From Myotis daubentonii (lineage: Eukaryota > Chordata > Mammalia > Chiroptera > Vespertilionidae): a stretch of DNA of 64,000 bases. The first letter of the stretch is position 1, and each line of letters opens with the position of its first letter. The DNA lies in contig NC_081840.1 in NCBI RefSeq assembly GCF_963259705.1, positions 153,200,282 through 153,264,281 of the forward strand, read 5' to 3'. The notes beneath the pieces were generated by a model, which saw only the letters and a program-made list of their open reading frames with translations, did not search any database and was not told the origin of the DNA. The position numbers were made by a program, and so were the translations under genes. Below, one piece after another: positions 45,445 through 56,191 of the stretch.

Positions 45445-46489
45445 CTAGGGGCCCGGTGCACGAAATTCGTGCACTGGGTGTGTGTGGGGATGGGGGAGTG
45501 TCCCTCAGCCCAGCCTGCCCCCTCTCACATACTGGGAGCCCTCAGGCGTTGACCCCCATCACCCTCCAATCGCAGGATCGGCCCCTTGCCCAGGCCTGAC
45601 ACCTCCGCCGGAGGTGTCAGGCTTGGACAGGGGACCCTCATCTCCCCCTGATCACTGGCTCTGGCCCCCGCCCAGGCCTGAGGCCTCTGGCTCAGGAATC
45701 ATGCCTGGGCAGGGGACCCCCATCTCCCTCTGATCGCTGGCTCCACCCCCCGCCCAAGCCTGACACCTCTGACCCAGGCTTCAGGCCTGGGCAAGGGGAC
45801 CATCATATCCCCCCAATCCCCGGCTCCACCTCCCACCCAGGCCTGATGCCTCGGCCAGAGGAGTTGACCCTCATCACCCTCTGATCACCAATCACCGGAT
45901 CGGCCCCTTGACCAGGCCTGAGGCCTCCGGCAGAGGTGTCAGGTCTGGGCAGGGGACCCCCAGCTCCCCGTGGTTGCAGGCCCTGCCCCTGCCCAGGCCT
46001 AACGCCTCTGGCTGAGGCATCCGGCTCGGGCAGCGGGGACCCACAGCTGCAGCGGCCCCGTAATCGTGGGCTTCGCTTTAGGCCCAGGCAAGGGACCCCT
46101 AGCTCCCGGGACTGCCAGCTTTGACCGTGCCCAGCTCCCATCGCTGGCTCCACCCCTACTTCCTGCTATCACTGGCCAGGGCGGCAAAGGCACCTGATTC
46201 TCCGATCATGGCTGGGGGTCAGGGCAAAGGTGGCCCCAGCGCCGCCTTTGCCCTGCCCCCCAGCTCTTAGCTCCCCCCTGGGTTTCTGATCACTGTCAGT
46301 GGCAGGGGGCTTCTTCCTGCTTTCCCTTTTGCCTCCCTGCATTGTGCCTACATATGCAAATTAACTGTCATCTTGTTGGCAGTTAACTGCCAATCTTAGT
46401 TGGCAGTTAATTTGCATATAGCCCTGATTAGCCAATGAAAAGGGTATCGTCGTACGCCAATTACCATTTTTCTCTTTTATTAGATAGGA
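45445..46489 (-). mobile_element. Large non-autonomous Helitron with minisatellite core
   Basis: Plus strand starts CTAGGGGCCCGGTGCACG with perfect hairpin TGCACGAAATTCGTGCA and ends with the reverse complement of TCCTATCTAATAAAAGAG. At 1,045 bp it is the longest here. The core (about 45578-46110) is a tandem array. The 5' part (46355-46435) has ATGCAAATTAACTG, an 18-bp perfect palindrome at 46376-46393 and an inverted octamer. No Rep/helicase sequence. Confidence 0.93.
45578..46110. repeat. About 82-bp minisatellite, six or more units, in a Helitron
   Basis: Units share CCCAGGCCTGAnGCCTC, GGCAGGGGACCCCCATCTCC and a GATCnCTGGCTC end. The first unit contains a perfect 27-bp hairpin (45595-45621). 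Overlapping frames on both strands come from the array. Confidence 0.85.
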
Positions 46490-46529
46490 TACTGTCCCAC
46501 TCTGTTCTGTTTTTGTAAAAAAAAAAATG

Positions 46530-46740
46530 CCTTTGGAAGATTAATAGGAATTGCATAGAATCTGTAGACTGTTTTGGGTAATAAGGACATTTTCACAATA
46601 TCTATTCTTTCAATCCATGAGCACAGAATATTTTTTTATTATTTGTGCCTGTTCCAATTAAATGTTTACAGTTTTCAGTTAATAAGTCATTCAACTCCTT
46701 TATTTTTGATGCACATATTTAGTTTCTTGTTGACAGACTA
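46530..46740 (-). mobile_element. L1 fragment, antisense
   Basis: GGAATTGCATAGAATCTGTAG, TTTGGGTAATAAGGACATTTTC and TCTTTCAATCCATGAGCACAG are antisense ORF2 text. Confidence 0.8.
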
Positions 46741-46889
46741 TAGAGTTGGGGACATTGGTTTGAATTTCTATTGTACTACATAAAAAAACCAAAGGATAAC
46801 AAATATCTATAAATATTTTAATTAAATTTAAGTAAAATATATAAAGTATTTATAGATACTTGTATATGTAATACACATATATATCTCTG

Positions 46890-47985
46890 CTTTGCTAACT
46901 GACAAGAACTGGAAGTAACAAGGGCCCCCGGTAGCAATGAGCATACCCTGCTCCCATATCTTGGTTTCTAATAGACTCTAAGCAAAGGATCAGGAGTGCT
47001 TAGAGAAATGGTGGACCCTAGGACAGGGAAAGGGAGTGCATAGTAGGAGCCTGGGGAATCTTCTAATACCAGAAGTACAGGAAGTGCTTAAAGACAAAAA
47101 ATAGAGTATACCAGAGGGACACAGGAACCACCTGAAAAGTCTCTCATTGTTCAATACTGAAATGATTTGAGCAACAGAATAAAGTAGCATTAGGTGATAA
47201 CCCACAAAATAATATAAATGTTCATAAGTCCATACTGACATCAAATAGTAAATATGTAAATAGCAGAAATAGAAAAGTCTATACAGCTTTCTAAATAAGT
47301 CATGTAGCTTAAGGAGGTGAAATAAAATGCTCCATTCTTTGAGTGTGGGCTGTTTTTACTGACTTTCTTTTTAAAAAAATAGAGTATTGAAAGGTAGGAA
47401 AAGGAAAAAAAAGAATGATTTTACAGTGGAGAACACTGACAAACACTACCTCAGCCTGGAGATCAAGGTCAACACCAACAGTGATAAGTCATGTTGACAG
47501 TATGCACCCTTGATATGTTGTGATAACAATGCCACTTTATCTCTGTGGTCTTCCTCCCCAAAGACTTTAGCCCAGTGTAATCACGAGAAAGACATCAAAG
47601 AGCTCCATGTGAGTGACAGTCTACAAAGTGCCTGACCATCCCTCTTCAAAACTGTCAGAGTCACCAAAACCAGGCAAGTGAGGAACTGTCACACACAGGA
47701 GCAGCATAAAAAGACATGACAACTACATAAATGTAACGTGCTATCCTAGGGATCCTGGAGGGGGAAAAAAAAGGAGAAAGGACATTAAATAGAAACTTAG
47801 TAAATAGGAATAAAATACAGATATTAGAAAGAATAAAGTATCCGCATTCATTCCCTAGTTCTCATATTATTATGGTACATTGCTCACATGGTTTATAACA
47901 GAAACTGGATGTGTGGAGTAGATGGGAACTTTCTGTAGTAACTGCAAATTTTTCTGTAAACTTAAATATTTTCATATAAAATTTA
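46890..47985 (+). mobile_element. Old L1 3' UTR (L1M type), sense, about 1.1 kb
   Basis: CAACACCAACAGTGATAAGTC, TGTGGTCTTCCTCCCCAAAG, ATCACGAGAAAGACATC, CTTCAAAACTGTCAGAGTC and ACTGCAAATTTTTCTGTAAAC follow a familiar L1M 3' region. The end decays at ATAAAATTTAATTC. Confidence 0.78.
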
Positions 47986-49984
47986 ATTCAAAATATGGAC
48001 TGTAGAAGTTCATAGTGGACAAGTGCACACTTCTGCATAAACAAACCTTAGACCATGTTCCATGAATTAAACTATACCATACAGTAAAAGTCTACTAGAC
48101 ACACTGGGCTCATTCAGTATGTGTCACCAGAGGGAAACGCACCTTTGTTTGTACTCATTCTCAGGGAAAAACATAAAAATGTCAAGGGAAAGGTTTCCCC
48201 AGAAGAGTACAGGTCTGAACAGAAAACTGTAGACAGCAGCAACCGACCCTCCAAGATATTTATGTTGTACTTGGAATCTGGGAGAAATGCTAAATGCCTT
48301 CAAGGGGTGCAAACCGAACACATGGGAACACAGCAGAAGAGGAGTATTAACATAAACCCTGGAGCAGGAGGGGTCCTCAGAATGCCCCCCTCCTGATGCC
48401 AGTAAAGCCTAGTCAATTCCTTTTATAATTGCTCCCCCACTAATGTTGCCATCCTAATGAGATCGCTACCATTACCCTTCTCTCTCATCTGCTCTTGCAT
48501 CCTATGAAGTGTGGATGTTTGCTATAAGAAACTCTGCAAATTGAAAGGATCTTGACTGGGAGAAAAGATTACCCAGAATTTACACTGCTGTGGTTTGCTT
48601 CTGTCAACTTGCAATCAATTGGGAGGGAGGAAATCTGGTTGTTCAAATCTCATCATCAAGGCACTGAGAAACCTGCCATTTCAGATCACTGCCTTTGGGG
48701 CAGAGTGACGAAAATAAAGGGTCAAGTCTTCCCAAGTCAAAGCCATTTGACATTCTCTTCTATCAAAGTGCAGGATAACATGGTGTGTGCCACATTTTAT
48801 AGACACAGGACTCCGATCCCGTGACAAATAGGTGAACTTAGCAGGCTCCACATCTTGACTTTACTGACTCCCTGTACAGTGGAGGCCATGATGTAAAGTG
48901 ATAGGCCATTTTAGGAGGTATTTGAACATGATAACTTATGAACATACTAGTATCTACATGTATATATTTTGACGAAAAATTTTAACTCATTATGTTCGAG
49001 AAAATTTAATTTTCTGCTTTAATTCATAATCTCAGTTAAAGTAAATTATTTCTATTTATAAATATCTTCAAAATCATACAAGATACCTAAGGTCATATTT
49101 CAAATTAATTTTTGTTGGATTCACTACAGAATTTGCATGTTCCTTGCAAACTGGAATGTAGAAAGGAGTAGGGTAGATTGGCTGTCATTTCAGATTCCTT
49201 TCTGCACAAAAATGCTAATTGAAGCAGTGGGTCAGATCTTGCAATGTCAGAGATGTGCTGTTCCTTTCCACGGGAAAAATAATGTGCTGCCGCTGCTACA
49301 TGAGTACAAATCTGACAGCTGCCAGGAAAGGACAGAAAAACACATGCTGACGAGATTTCCACTTGCTGACTATTATGATGAGGACGTTACTGACGAGAGT
49401 TGATCTGAGGTAGAATCAAATGCTGTTCAGATTACATGATGTAGCTTAGTGCATGCCCCACATTTTAAATACCCAGTGAATTATGTACTAATTGGGGATT
49501 ACGGGATGGTGAATGTGTACTCTGAAAAAAGGAATGAACACATTTTCATTTACTTTTTCTTCTGGGGTAAAACATAATTTTTCACCAATCTTAGATTGGA
49601 TATTTTTTTTTCATTTTCAATTTTATTTTCCTATAATGTGTAGATTTTAATACTCTCATTATTACATATCATTTATTCTTTGTTTTTGAATAGTGATCAG
49701 TTATAGGACTTTTTTTCCCTTTGAATTGTTCTCTCATATATGTCAAAAACGGGGATTTTCAATCATCTTAAGATATATACTTTCATATTTATGGAATTTT
49801 AAGTAATAGAAACATTACAGAAACTCATAACATTTATGAGAAATGACTCATCTTTTTTTCTCTCATCTCTATGAAGTATTATGGAATGATATAGTATTTG
49901 TCCATAATGGATTTATTTATAAATTACTAAAACTTTGTTTTATGTAACTATTTTGCAAACATTAATTTATCACACATTAGGCAT
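47986..49984. other. No recognised repeat (2 kb)
   Basis: No transposon termini. Frames at 48121-48396, 48552-48824 and on both strands at 49105-49403 lack recognised domains. 49120-49430 is notably complex and repeat-free. From about 49560 the sequence is AT-rich. Confidence 0.4.
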
Positions 49985-50247
49985 AATTTTACACTCTTTA
50001 AGATTCTCAACCCTACAACCCTGCTTGTTCCCTATATCTATGGGTCTATTTCTGTTTTCATAGCTTTCACATTTCAGTGAAGTAATATAATATTTCCTTC
50101 CTTTGATTAATTCACTTATCATAATCTCCTCTAGATCCATCCATGTTGTCACAAATGGCATAATTTTATTCCTTTGTATTGCTGAGTAATATTTCATTGT
50201 GCATGCGTGGGTACACACGGGCGCATGCACAAACACACACACACACA

Positions 50248-50698
50248 TCCTATGTAATAAAAGCCTAATATGCAAATAGACCAAACGGCGGAACGAACAG
50301 TTGCTATGATATGCACTGGCCACCAGGGGGCAGATGATCAATGCAGGAGCTGTCCCCAGCCCGCAGGCCCCAGGCCAGCCAAGGTGCATGCCAGCAGGGT
50401 CCCCCCAATTGCCCTGCAGAGGGAGGCGACCAGCAGTGGTGGTGGTGGTGGGGGGGCAGGGCTGGCCTCCGAGTGGGCTGGTGCAACCCCCTGATTGCCC
50501 CATGGTTGCCTCCCATAGAGGGAGGCAACTGGCAGCAGTGGGGGATGAGGCTGGCGAGCAGGTGGTGCCAGGTCGACCAAGTGGGTGCCAGTGGGGATCC
50601 CCAATCGCCCCACCAGTCACCCCACAGATTGGCTCTGATCGCAGGCCAGGCCTAGGGACCCTACACATGCACACGAATTTCATACATCGAGCCTCTAG
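50248..50698 (+). mobile_element. Helitron in a CA repeat, 3' end facing a second Helitron
   Basis: Starts TCCTATGTAATAAAAGCC after ACACACA, with ATGCAAATAGACC, and ends GAGCCTCTAG before T. It has CCAGGGGGCAGATGATCAATG. GTGGTGGTGGTGG and several GGAGGC-type units account for multiple spurious frames. Confidence 0.92.
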
Positions 50699-50708
50699 TA
50701 TATATATA

Positions 50709-51101
50709 CTAGAAGCCTGGTGCACAAAAATTTGTGCACTGGCTGCGCGGGAGAGGTCCCTCACCCAACCTGTGCCCTCTCACAGTCTGGGACCCCTCAG
50801 AAGATAACCACCTGCTGGCTTAGGCCTGCTCCCCTGGTGGCAGATGGCACACCCAATCCCGCGGTGTCTGCCCCATCTCCCCCTGTCGCAGATGGCAGGC
50901 CCGGGTCCTGTGCTGGGGCGGACAGCGGCTGGGGATTGCGCTGCCACCAGCCCCAGGTAAGGCGGCGCAGCAGTATCTGCCTGCAGTATGCAAATTAGCT
51001 GCCATATTTGTTGGTGGTTAATTTGCATATCATGCTGATTAGCCAATGGGAGGTGTAGCGAAGGTATGGTCAATTACCATGTTCGTCTATTATTAGATAG
51101 G

Positions 51102-51102
<1 letters not shown>
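50709..51102 (-). mobile_element. Helitron, convergent with the 50248 copy
   Basis: Plus strand starts CTAGAAGCCTGGTGCACAAA with a long hairpin GTGCACAAAAATTTGTGCAC and ends with the reverse complement of TCCTATCTAATAATAG. Near its 5' end it carries TATGCAAATTAGCTG, TAATTTGCATATCA and TAGCCAATGGG, like the 45445 element. Confidence 0.92.

Positions 51103-51140
<38 letters not shown>
51103..51140. repeat. (CA)n microsatellite
   Basis: About 18 CA units. It is the right part of the CA tract split by the Helitron pair; the left part is at 50232-50246. Confidence 0.93.
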
Positions 51141-51274
51141 ACTTCTTCTTTACCCTTCATCATCTGTTCACAAACACTTAGGTTGCCTCCGTATCTTGGC
51201 TATTACTAGTAATGATGCAATAAACATAGGGGTGCATATACCTTTTTGAATTTGTTCTTAGAACTGCTTTGATT

Positions 51275-51515
51275 CATCCCATTAACATTTAGAAATATAT
51301 TTTTTATTGATTTCAGAGAGAAAGGGAGAGGGAGAAAGAGAGAGAAACATCAATGATGAGAGAGAATTATTGATCAGCTGCCTTCTTCACACCCCACCAC
51401 TGGGGATCAAGCCTGCACCCCAGGCATGTACCTTGACTGGGAATTGAACCATGACCTCTTGGTTCATAGGTCGACGCTCAACCACTGAACCATGCCAGCC
51501 AGGCCATCCCATTAA
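51275..51515 (-). mobile_element. Ves-like SINE, antisense, TSD
   Basis: The body 51286-51504 has the TTTATTGATTTCAGAGAG tail, GGGAATTGAACCATGACC box-B region and AACCATGCCAGCCAGGC head. CATCCCATTAA at 51275-51285 recurs at 51505-51515. Confidence 0.92.
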
Positions 51516-51552
51516 TTTTGGAAAGTCTTTTTTTATTATTATTATTATTCAC

Positions 51553-51577
51553 CTGAGGATATGTTTTATTGATTTGG

Positions 51578-51634
<57 letters not shown>

Positions 51635-51753
51635 CAGTTGCTTCTCATGTGCACCCAACTAGGGACTGAACTCACAACCTAGGTATGTACCCTGACCAGG
51701 AATTGAACCCACATATTTGGACAATAGAACACTAAACAACTGAGCCACCTTTG
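51553..51753 (-). mobile_element. Ves-like SINE, antisense, with (GA)n tail
   Basis: GATATGTTTTATTGATTTGG leads into 51582-51630 GA repeats, then CAGGAATTGAACCCACAT and CAACTGAGCCACC. Old, diverged subtype, about 50 bp from the previous SINE. Confidence 0.83.
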
Positions 51754-51754
51754 G

Positions 51755-52690
51755 GGTGAAAAGGTATTTGTTTTTTTAATTTGCATTTGTTGCAAAATAG
51801 GCTTGGATTTTCTATTTGGTTTTCTTTTTGATTCATTGGGTATTTACTGTTTAGTCTCCATGTATTTGTGTTATTTCCAGTTTTCTTTCTGCAGTTGATT
51901 TCTAATTTCATGCCATTGTGATAGTAATAGATTCTTGATGTGATTTCAATCTTCTTGAACTTAAGGAGGCTTGCTTTGTTGCCTAATATTTGATCTATCC
52001 TGGAGGATGCTCTATGTGCACTTGAAAAAAAATGTGTATTTTGTAGTTTTAGGTTGAAATGTTATCGAAATATCTATTAATTATATTTGGTTTCAATGTG
52101 ACATTTAAGACCATCATTTCCTTATTAATTTTCAGTCTGGATGATCCATCTATTGATGTGAGTGAAGTATGAAAATCTCCTACTATTGTGTTGGACTTTT
52201 CCTTTTATCTCCATTAATAATTGCTTTATATATTTAGGTATTTCTATGTTGAGTACATAGATATTTATGGTTGTTATATTATCTTCTTGGATTGTCCTCC
52301 TTTGTCTTTTTAAAATCTTTATTGTTGAAAGTATTGCATATGTCCCCTTTCCCCCCCATTGATCCCTTCTAGCTTGCACCCTGCTTTCAGCCCTAGGGCT
52401 TCAACCCTTTATTGTCTGTGTCCATGGGTTATGCACATATGCATACAAGTTCTTTGGCTGATCTCTTCCCATGCACCCACCTACCCCCACCTTCCCTCTG
52501 TGATTAATATTTTAAAGTCTATTTTGCTGATATGAATATTGTTACCCCAGCTTGATGTTCATTTCTAGTTACATAGAATATCTTTTTCCATTCCTTCACT
52601 TTGAGTCTGCATGTGTACTTTGATTTAAAGTTGAGTTTCTTGTAAACGACATGTATGTGTGTCATGTTTTTTAATCCATTCAGTCTTGAA
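51755..52690 (-). mobile_element. Old L1, antisense, interrupted by a bat L1 3' UTR
   Basis: TTCATTGGGTATTTACTG, TCTATCCTGGAGGATGCTC, GGATGATCCATCTATTGATG and GGTATTTCTATGTTGAGTACA are antisense L1 text. After the insertion, TTTAAAGTCTATTTTGCTGA and CTTTGATTTAAAGTTGAG continue it to about 52690. Confidence 0.82.
52311..52505 (-). mobile_element. Bat L1 3' UTR, antisense, nested in an older L1
   Basis: AAATCTTTATTGTTGAAAG, CCCATTGATCCCTTCTAGC, CATGGGTTATGCACATATGC and TTCTTTGGCTGATCTCTTCC. The Helitron target site is present and empty. Confidence 0.85.
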
Positions 52691-53507
52691 AATAGTGGCT
52701 TTGTGTGGAAACAGTCTCTGTGCAAACTGTGTGTACCAGGTGGTTTTGGCAGGCCATTAAGGTAAGACCTGAACAGGTGCCTAAAGTATCTGCACCAAGC
52801 CAGACCTGCTCCACGTGGGGAGACCAAGTGTCTGAAGCAGTGCCCTCTTGTTCTGCTTGCTCCCATCGTTTGGTGCCTAAATGCGCTTCGGAGATTTGTC
52901 TGAGAACACCCTGCTGGAGCATCGGGGTAAAGTTCTCACCCACACTGTGAGAACAATGGCACTCACCAGAAACTCTGACGCCAGAGAATTCCTGAATTCC
53001 GGAGAGCTCCAACAGATCTTCAGTTTGCTTTATATGGTCTCATTGGTTGTACAGGATGTGGTCCCATGTAGAAGTAGCTTCTGTGTAGGCTTTATGTGCC
53101 AGAGAGTTTTGGGGTGCCATTGGCCTAACAGGCACTATGGAACCTTGGACACTGGCTTGCCTGGCCAGACTGGCTGTTAGCAAGGAGGATAAGCACATGT
53201 GCTGATGCCCCGTTGTTCTTGCGTGCTCTTTTTGCTAGAAGGCAAAGGCTTTGGGCAATATAGCTATGAACATGCAGGCAGTGATTGCAGGTTGGCCAAA
53301 GCACCTCAACAGAGCTCCCTCATCCTACTGAATTAGAGGAGAACATAAACAATGGCACTGGGCTATTCCTCTGGGCAGATAGTTCCTACAGCACCCAGAA
53401 GGCTCCACTTGCTTTCCAGCCTCTCTGTTCAGTGAGTGTATTGTCTTATTTGTTGTTCAGAAGCTGTTCACTCAGCCTTCATTTTTGTCACATGAGTACT
53501 TGCTATC
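52691..53507. other. Unassigned, possibly L1-associated
   Basis: About 0.8 kb of complex sequence between two L1 pieces. Overlapping frames on both strands (52519-53012 minus, 52705-53180 plus) have no domain I recognise. It might be L1 5' sequence of an unfamiliar lineage or unrelated DNA. Confidence 0.4.
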
Positions 53508-53641
53508 TACAGAGTGTCCCCCCAAAATGTGTATACACACTTTGAATAATTATTAATTCCAATGCATTAAATCTGAAAAGAAAGAAACATCAATTGAACT
53601 ATCAAAAAATATGTGTATACATTTTGGTGGGATACTATATA
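53508..53641. mobile_element. Small mariner-like non-autonomous element, TA target
   Basis: Ends CAGAGTGTCCCCCCAAAATG and, inverted, TATAGTATCCCACCAAAATG, are imperfect inverted repeats about 30 bp long. TA lies at 53508-53509 and 53640-53641. The element is 130 bp with no coding capacity. Superfamily inferred from TA flanks and TIR style. Confidence 0.7.
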
Positions 53642-53699
53642 TATATATCTGTGTATATTTGAATTTGCTCCCTAGAAATAATGAGTTCAGTGTCTTCCT

Positions 53700-53781
53700 A
53701 TACTGTCACTGTCTTGATGCCCCTCAAAGTCTTTTTAAGTCCATTTTGTCTGATATCCCAGCTTTCTTCCTCCCTTCCTTC

Positions 53782-53845
<64 letters not shown>

Positions 53846-54067
53846 TTTCTTCTTTCTTTCTTCTTTCTTTCTTTCTTTTTCTTCCTTTCTTCCTTTCTTT
53901 CTTTCTTCCTTCCTTCCTTCCTTCCTTCCTTCCTTCCTTCCTTCCTTCCTTTCTTTCTTTCTTCCTTCCTTCCTTCCTTCCTTCCTTCCTTCCTTCCTTC
54001 CTTCCTTCCTTCCTTCCTTCCTTCCTCCCTCCCTCCCTCCCTCCCTCCCTCCTTTCTTTCTTTCTCT

Positions 54068-54119
<52 letters not shown>

Positions 54120-54344
54120 TTTCTTCCTTTCTTCCTTTCTTTCTTTCTTCCTTCCCTCCTTCCTTCCTTCCTTCCTTCCTTCCTTCCTTCCTTTCTTTCT
54201 TTCTTTCTTCCTTCCTTCCTTCCTTCCTTCCTTCCTTCCTTCCTTCCTTCCTTCCTTCTTTCCTTCTTTCCTTCCTTCCTTCCTTCCTTCCTTCCTTCCT
54301 TCCTTCCTTCCTTCCTTCCTCCCTCCCTCCCTCCCTTCCTTCCT

Positions 54345-54425
<81 letters not shown>

Positions 54426-54566
54426 TTCCTTCCTTCCTTCCTTCCTTCCTTCCTTCCTTCCTTCCTTCCTTCCTTCCTTCCTTCTTTCCTTCTTTCCTTC
54501 CTCCCTTCCTTCCTTTCTTCCTTCCTTCCTTCCTTCCTTCCTTCCTTCCTTCCTTCCTTCCTTCCT

Positions 54567-54614
<48 letters not shown>

Positions 54615-54690
54615 TCCTTCTCTTTCCCTTAGCATGAAACATCAGTTTCTATCCTGTCACTTTCAGTTTATATGTGCCCTCTCTAAAGAT
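53700..54690 (-). mobile_element. L1 fragment, antisense, split by a giant microsatellite
   Basis: GTCCATTTTGTCTGATATCCC before the tract and TCACTTTCAGTTTATATGTG after it are consecutive antisense L1 landmarks. The pyrimidine tract lies where L1 normally reads CCCAGCTTTCTTTTG, so it probably grew from that seed. Confidence 0.7.
53762..54630. repeat. 869-nt purine-free (TTTC)n/(TTCC)n/(TCCC)n tract
   Basis: No A or G occurs on the plus strand from 53762 to 54630. Blocks of TTTC, TTCC and TCCC repeats alternate, and a similar block order recurs roughly every 280 bp. The 392-, 318-, 314- and 303-codon frames here are artefacts of the 4-bp repeat. Confidence 0.97.
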
Positions 54691-55393
54691 AGAAGCAATT
54701 TTTTATTTATTCTTATGCCCAGTCTTTGCAAAATAGCTAATAGTGAATTAAAATGGGGTCAGTTAGAAACTGGTTTAGAAGCAATCTGAAAGGCACATCT
54801 TATATTGCTTACTTTACATTATCATGCACTCTTTTTTTTTGCAGGTATCACTTATTATGTATTTAGTATTTTTAAAACTATAGATATCAATTCAATCCTT
54901 ACAGTTTTAAAAGACATTTCATAATTTAAAATATTTATTTAGTTCGGTGAACTTTGTTCGTAGTCCATGGGCCAGGTCTTGTTATATATCATAAAGTACT
55001 AACAAGGGGAGTAGAGGATGTCAAAAGACACAGGAATATATTTGGTGCACTCTGTCACTGCCACACTTTTTTAAAAAGTTTTGACAAATTTAATGTGTCC
55101 TGATTTTTATTTCTATGACATGCACACAGAGAATTATACATGCACATGTGATAATCCATGCTGTTACTTAACCAACTTTAAGCAAAACAGCACATTAAAG
55201 ATACAGATACAGTAGATATAATTGAAGTAAATTAATCAGTAAGTAAAAGATCAGTAATAGTCCAACAAAACCTTATGTAAAATAGACTGCATTTAAAAAC
55301 ACTAAACAAAATTGACTGACTCTAAACAATGCAATTTCTGAAATGATCATTAAGGGTAAATTTTAGTCTTGTAAACTTTCATTTATTTAGACA
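54691..55393. other. No recognised feature
   Basis: AT-rich, no repeat termini, no coding signal. Confidence 0.45.
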
Positions 55394-55786
55394 CTAGAAG
55401 CCTGGTGCATGAAATTCGTGCATGGGAGGGGGGGTCCCTCAGCCTGGCCTGTACCCTCTTCAATCTGGTACCCCTTTGGGAATGTCTGACTGCTGGTTTA
55501 GGCCCAATCCCTGTGGGACATCCCTCTTGCAATTGGACAGTTGGACATCCCTCTTGCAATCTGGGATCGCTGGTTCCTAATCACTTAATTGCCTGCCTGA
55601 TTGCCCCTAACCACTCTGCAGGCCTTCCTGACCACCCCTAACCCCTCTGTCTGCTGGCCTGATTGCCCCTAACCACCTCTACCTTGGCCCCCACCACTGT
55701 GGCTTTGTCTGGAAGGAAGGCCGGACAACCGGAAGATGTCTGGTTGACCCAGTCTAATTAGAATATTACCCTCTTATTAGTATAGA
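55394..55786 (-). mobile_element. Non-autonomous HeliBat-type Helitron with hAT at its 5' end
   Basis: Plus strand starts CTAGAAGCCTGGTGCATG with hairpin TGCATGAAATTCGTGCA and ends with the reverse complement of TCTATACTAATAAGAGGG. The last seven bases are part of the duplicated target of the adjacent hAT. Internal GGACATCCCTCTTGCAAT is repeated twice. Confidence 0.92.
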
Positions 55787-56191
55787 TCAGCGGTCAGCAA
55801 ACCACAGCTCGTGAGCCACATGCGGCTCTTTGGCCCCTTGAGTGTGGCTCTTCCACAAAATACCATGTGCGGGCGTGCACGTACAGTGCGATTGAAACTT
55901 CCTGGCCCATGTGCAGAAGTCGGTTTTCGGAAAGGAGATAGATCAAACAAGTATACAAGACGAGTGTGGATGGGAGAGTTGGAAGGGGTCGACCTCAGTG
56001 AATGTACCTCAATCAGATTGAGGACGTTTTTAGCAAAGGCCAGCTTAGGAGTACCCTAGTTAAGTTAATAACAATGTGCCTACCTATATAGTTTAAGTTT
56101 AAAAAACTTGGCTCTCAAAAGAAATTTCAATCGTTGTACTGTTGATATTTGGCTCTGTGGACTAATGAGTTTGCTGACCGCTGGTATAGAT
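55780..56191 (+). mobile_element. Non-autonomous hAT element, 396 bp, 8-bp TSD
   Basis: 55788-56183 begins CAGCGGTCAGCAAACC and ends GTTTGCTGACCGCTG. GTATAGAT at 55780-55787 recurs at 56184-56191. It is the longer form of the 35547 element; the interior includes GGAAAGGAGATAGATC and CTCAATCAGATTGAGGACG. An 82-codon frame inside has no recognised motif. Confidence 0.93.

Larger units (their letters stand above)
49985..51274 (-). mobile_element. Old L1, antisense, interrupted by two Helitrons
   Basis: 49985-50240 is antisense ORF2 C-terminal text (GATCCATCCATGTTGTCAC, TTTGTATTGCTGAGTAATAT). It resumes at 51150 (CACTTAGGTTGCCTCCGTATC, GATGCAATAAACATAGGGG). The minus-strand frame retains the KYYSAIQRNKIMPF peptide typical of the L1 ORF2 end. 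The split lies in a CA/TA microsatellite within the L1. Confidence 0.82.

Noticed and set aside
45445..46489. Autonomous Helitron or captured complete gene
   Set aside because: No Rep/HUH or helicase motif and no spliced coding pattern; the interior is a minisatellite.
49970..50764. 264-codon minus-strand frame
   Set aside because: Its C-terminal part is an L1 ORF2 remnant and its N-terminal part is read through a Helitron and a CA repeat. It is a chance fusion of transposon pieces.
53611..54789. A 392-codon plus-strand frame and 303-318-codon frames on both strands
   Set aside because: They are translations of TTTC/TTCC repeats (SFLP or KERK motifs only). A 4-bp repeat stays open in several frames by itself.
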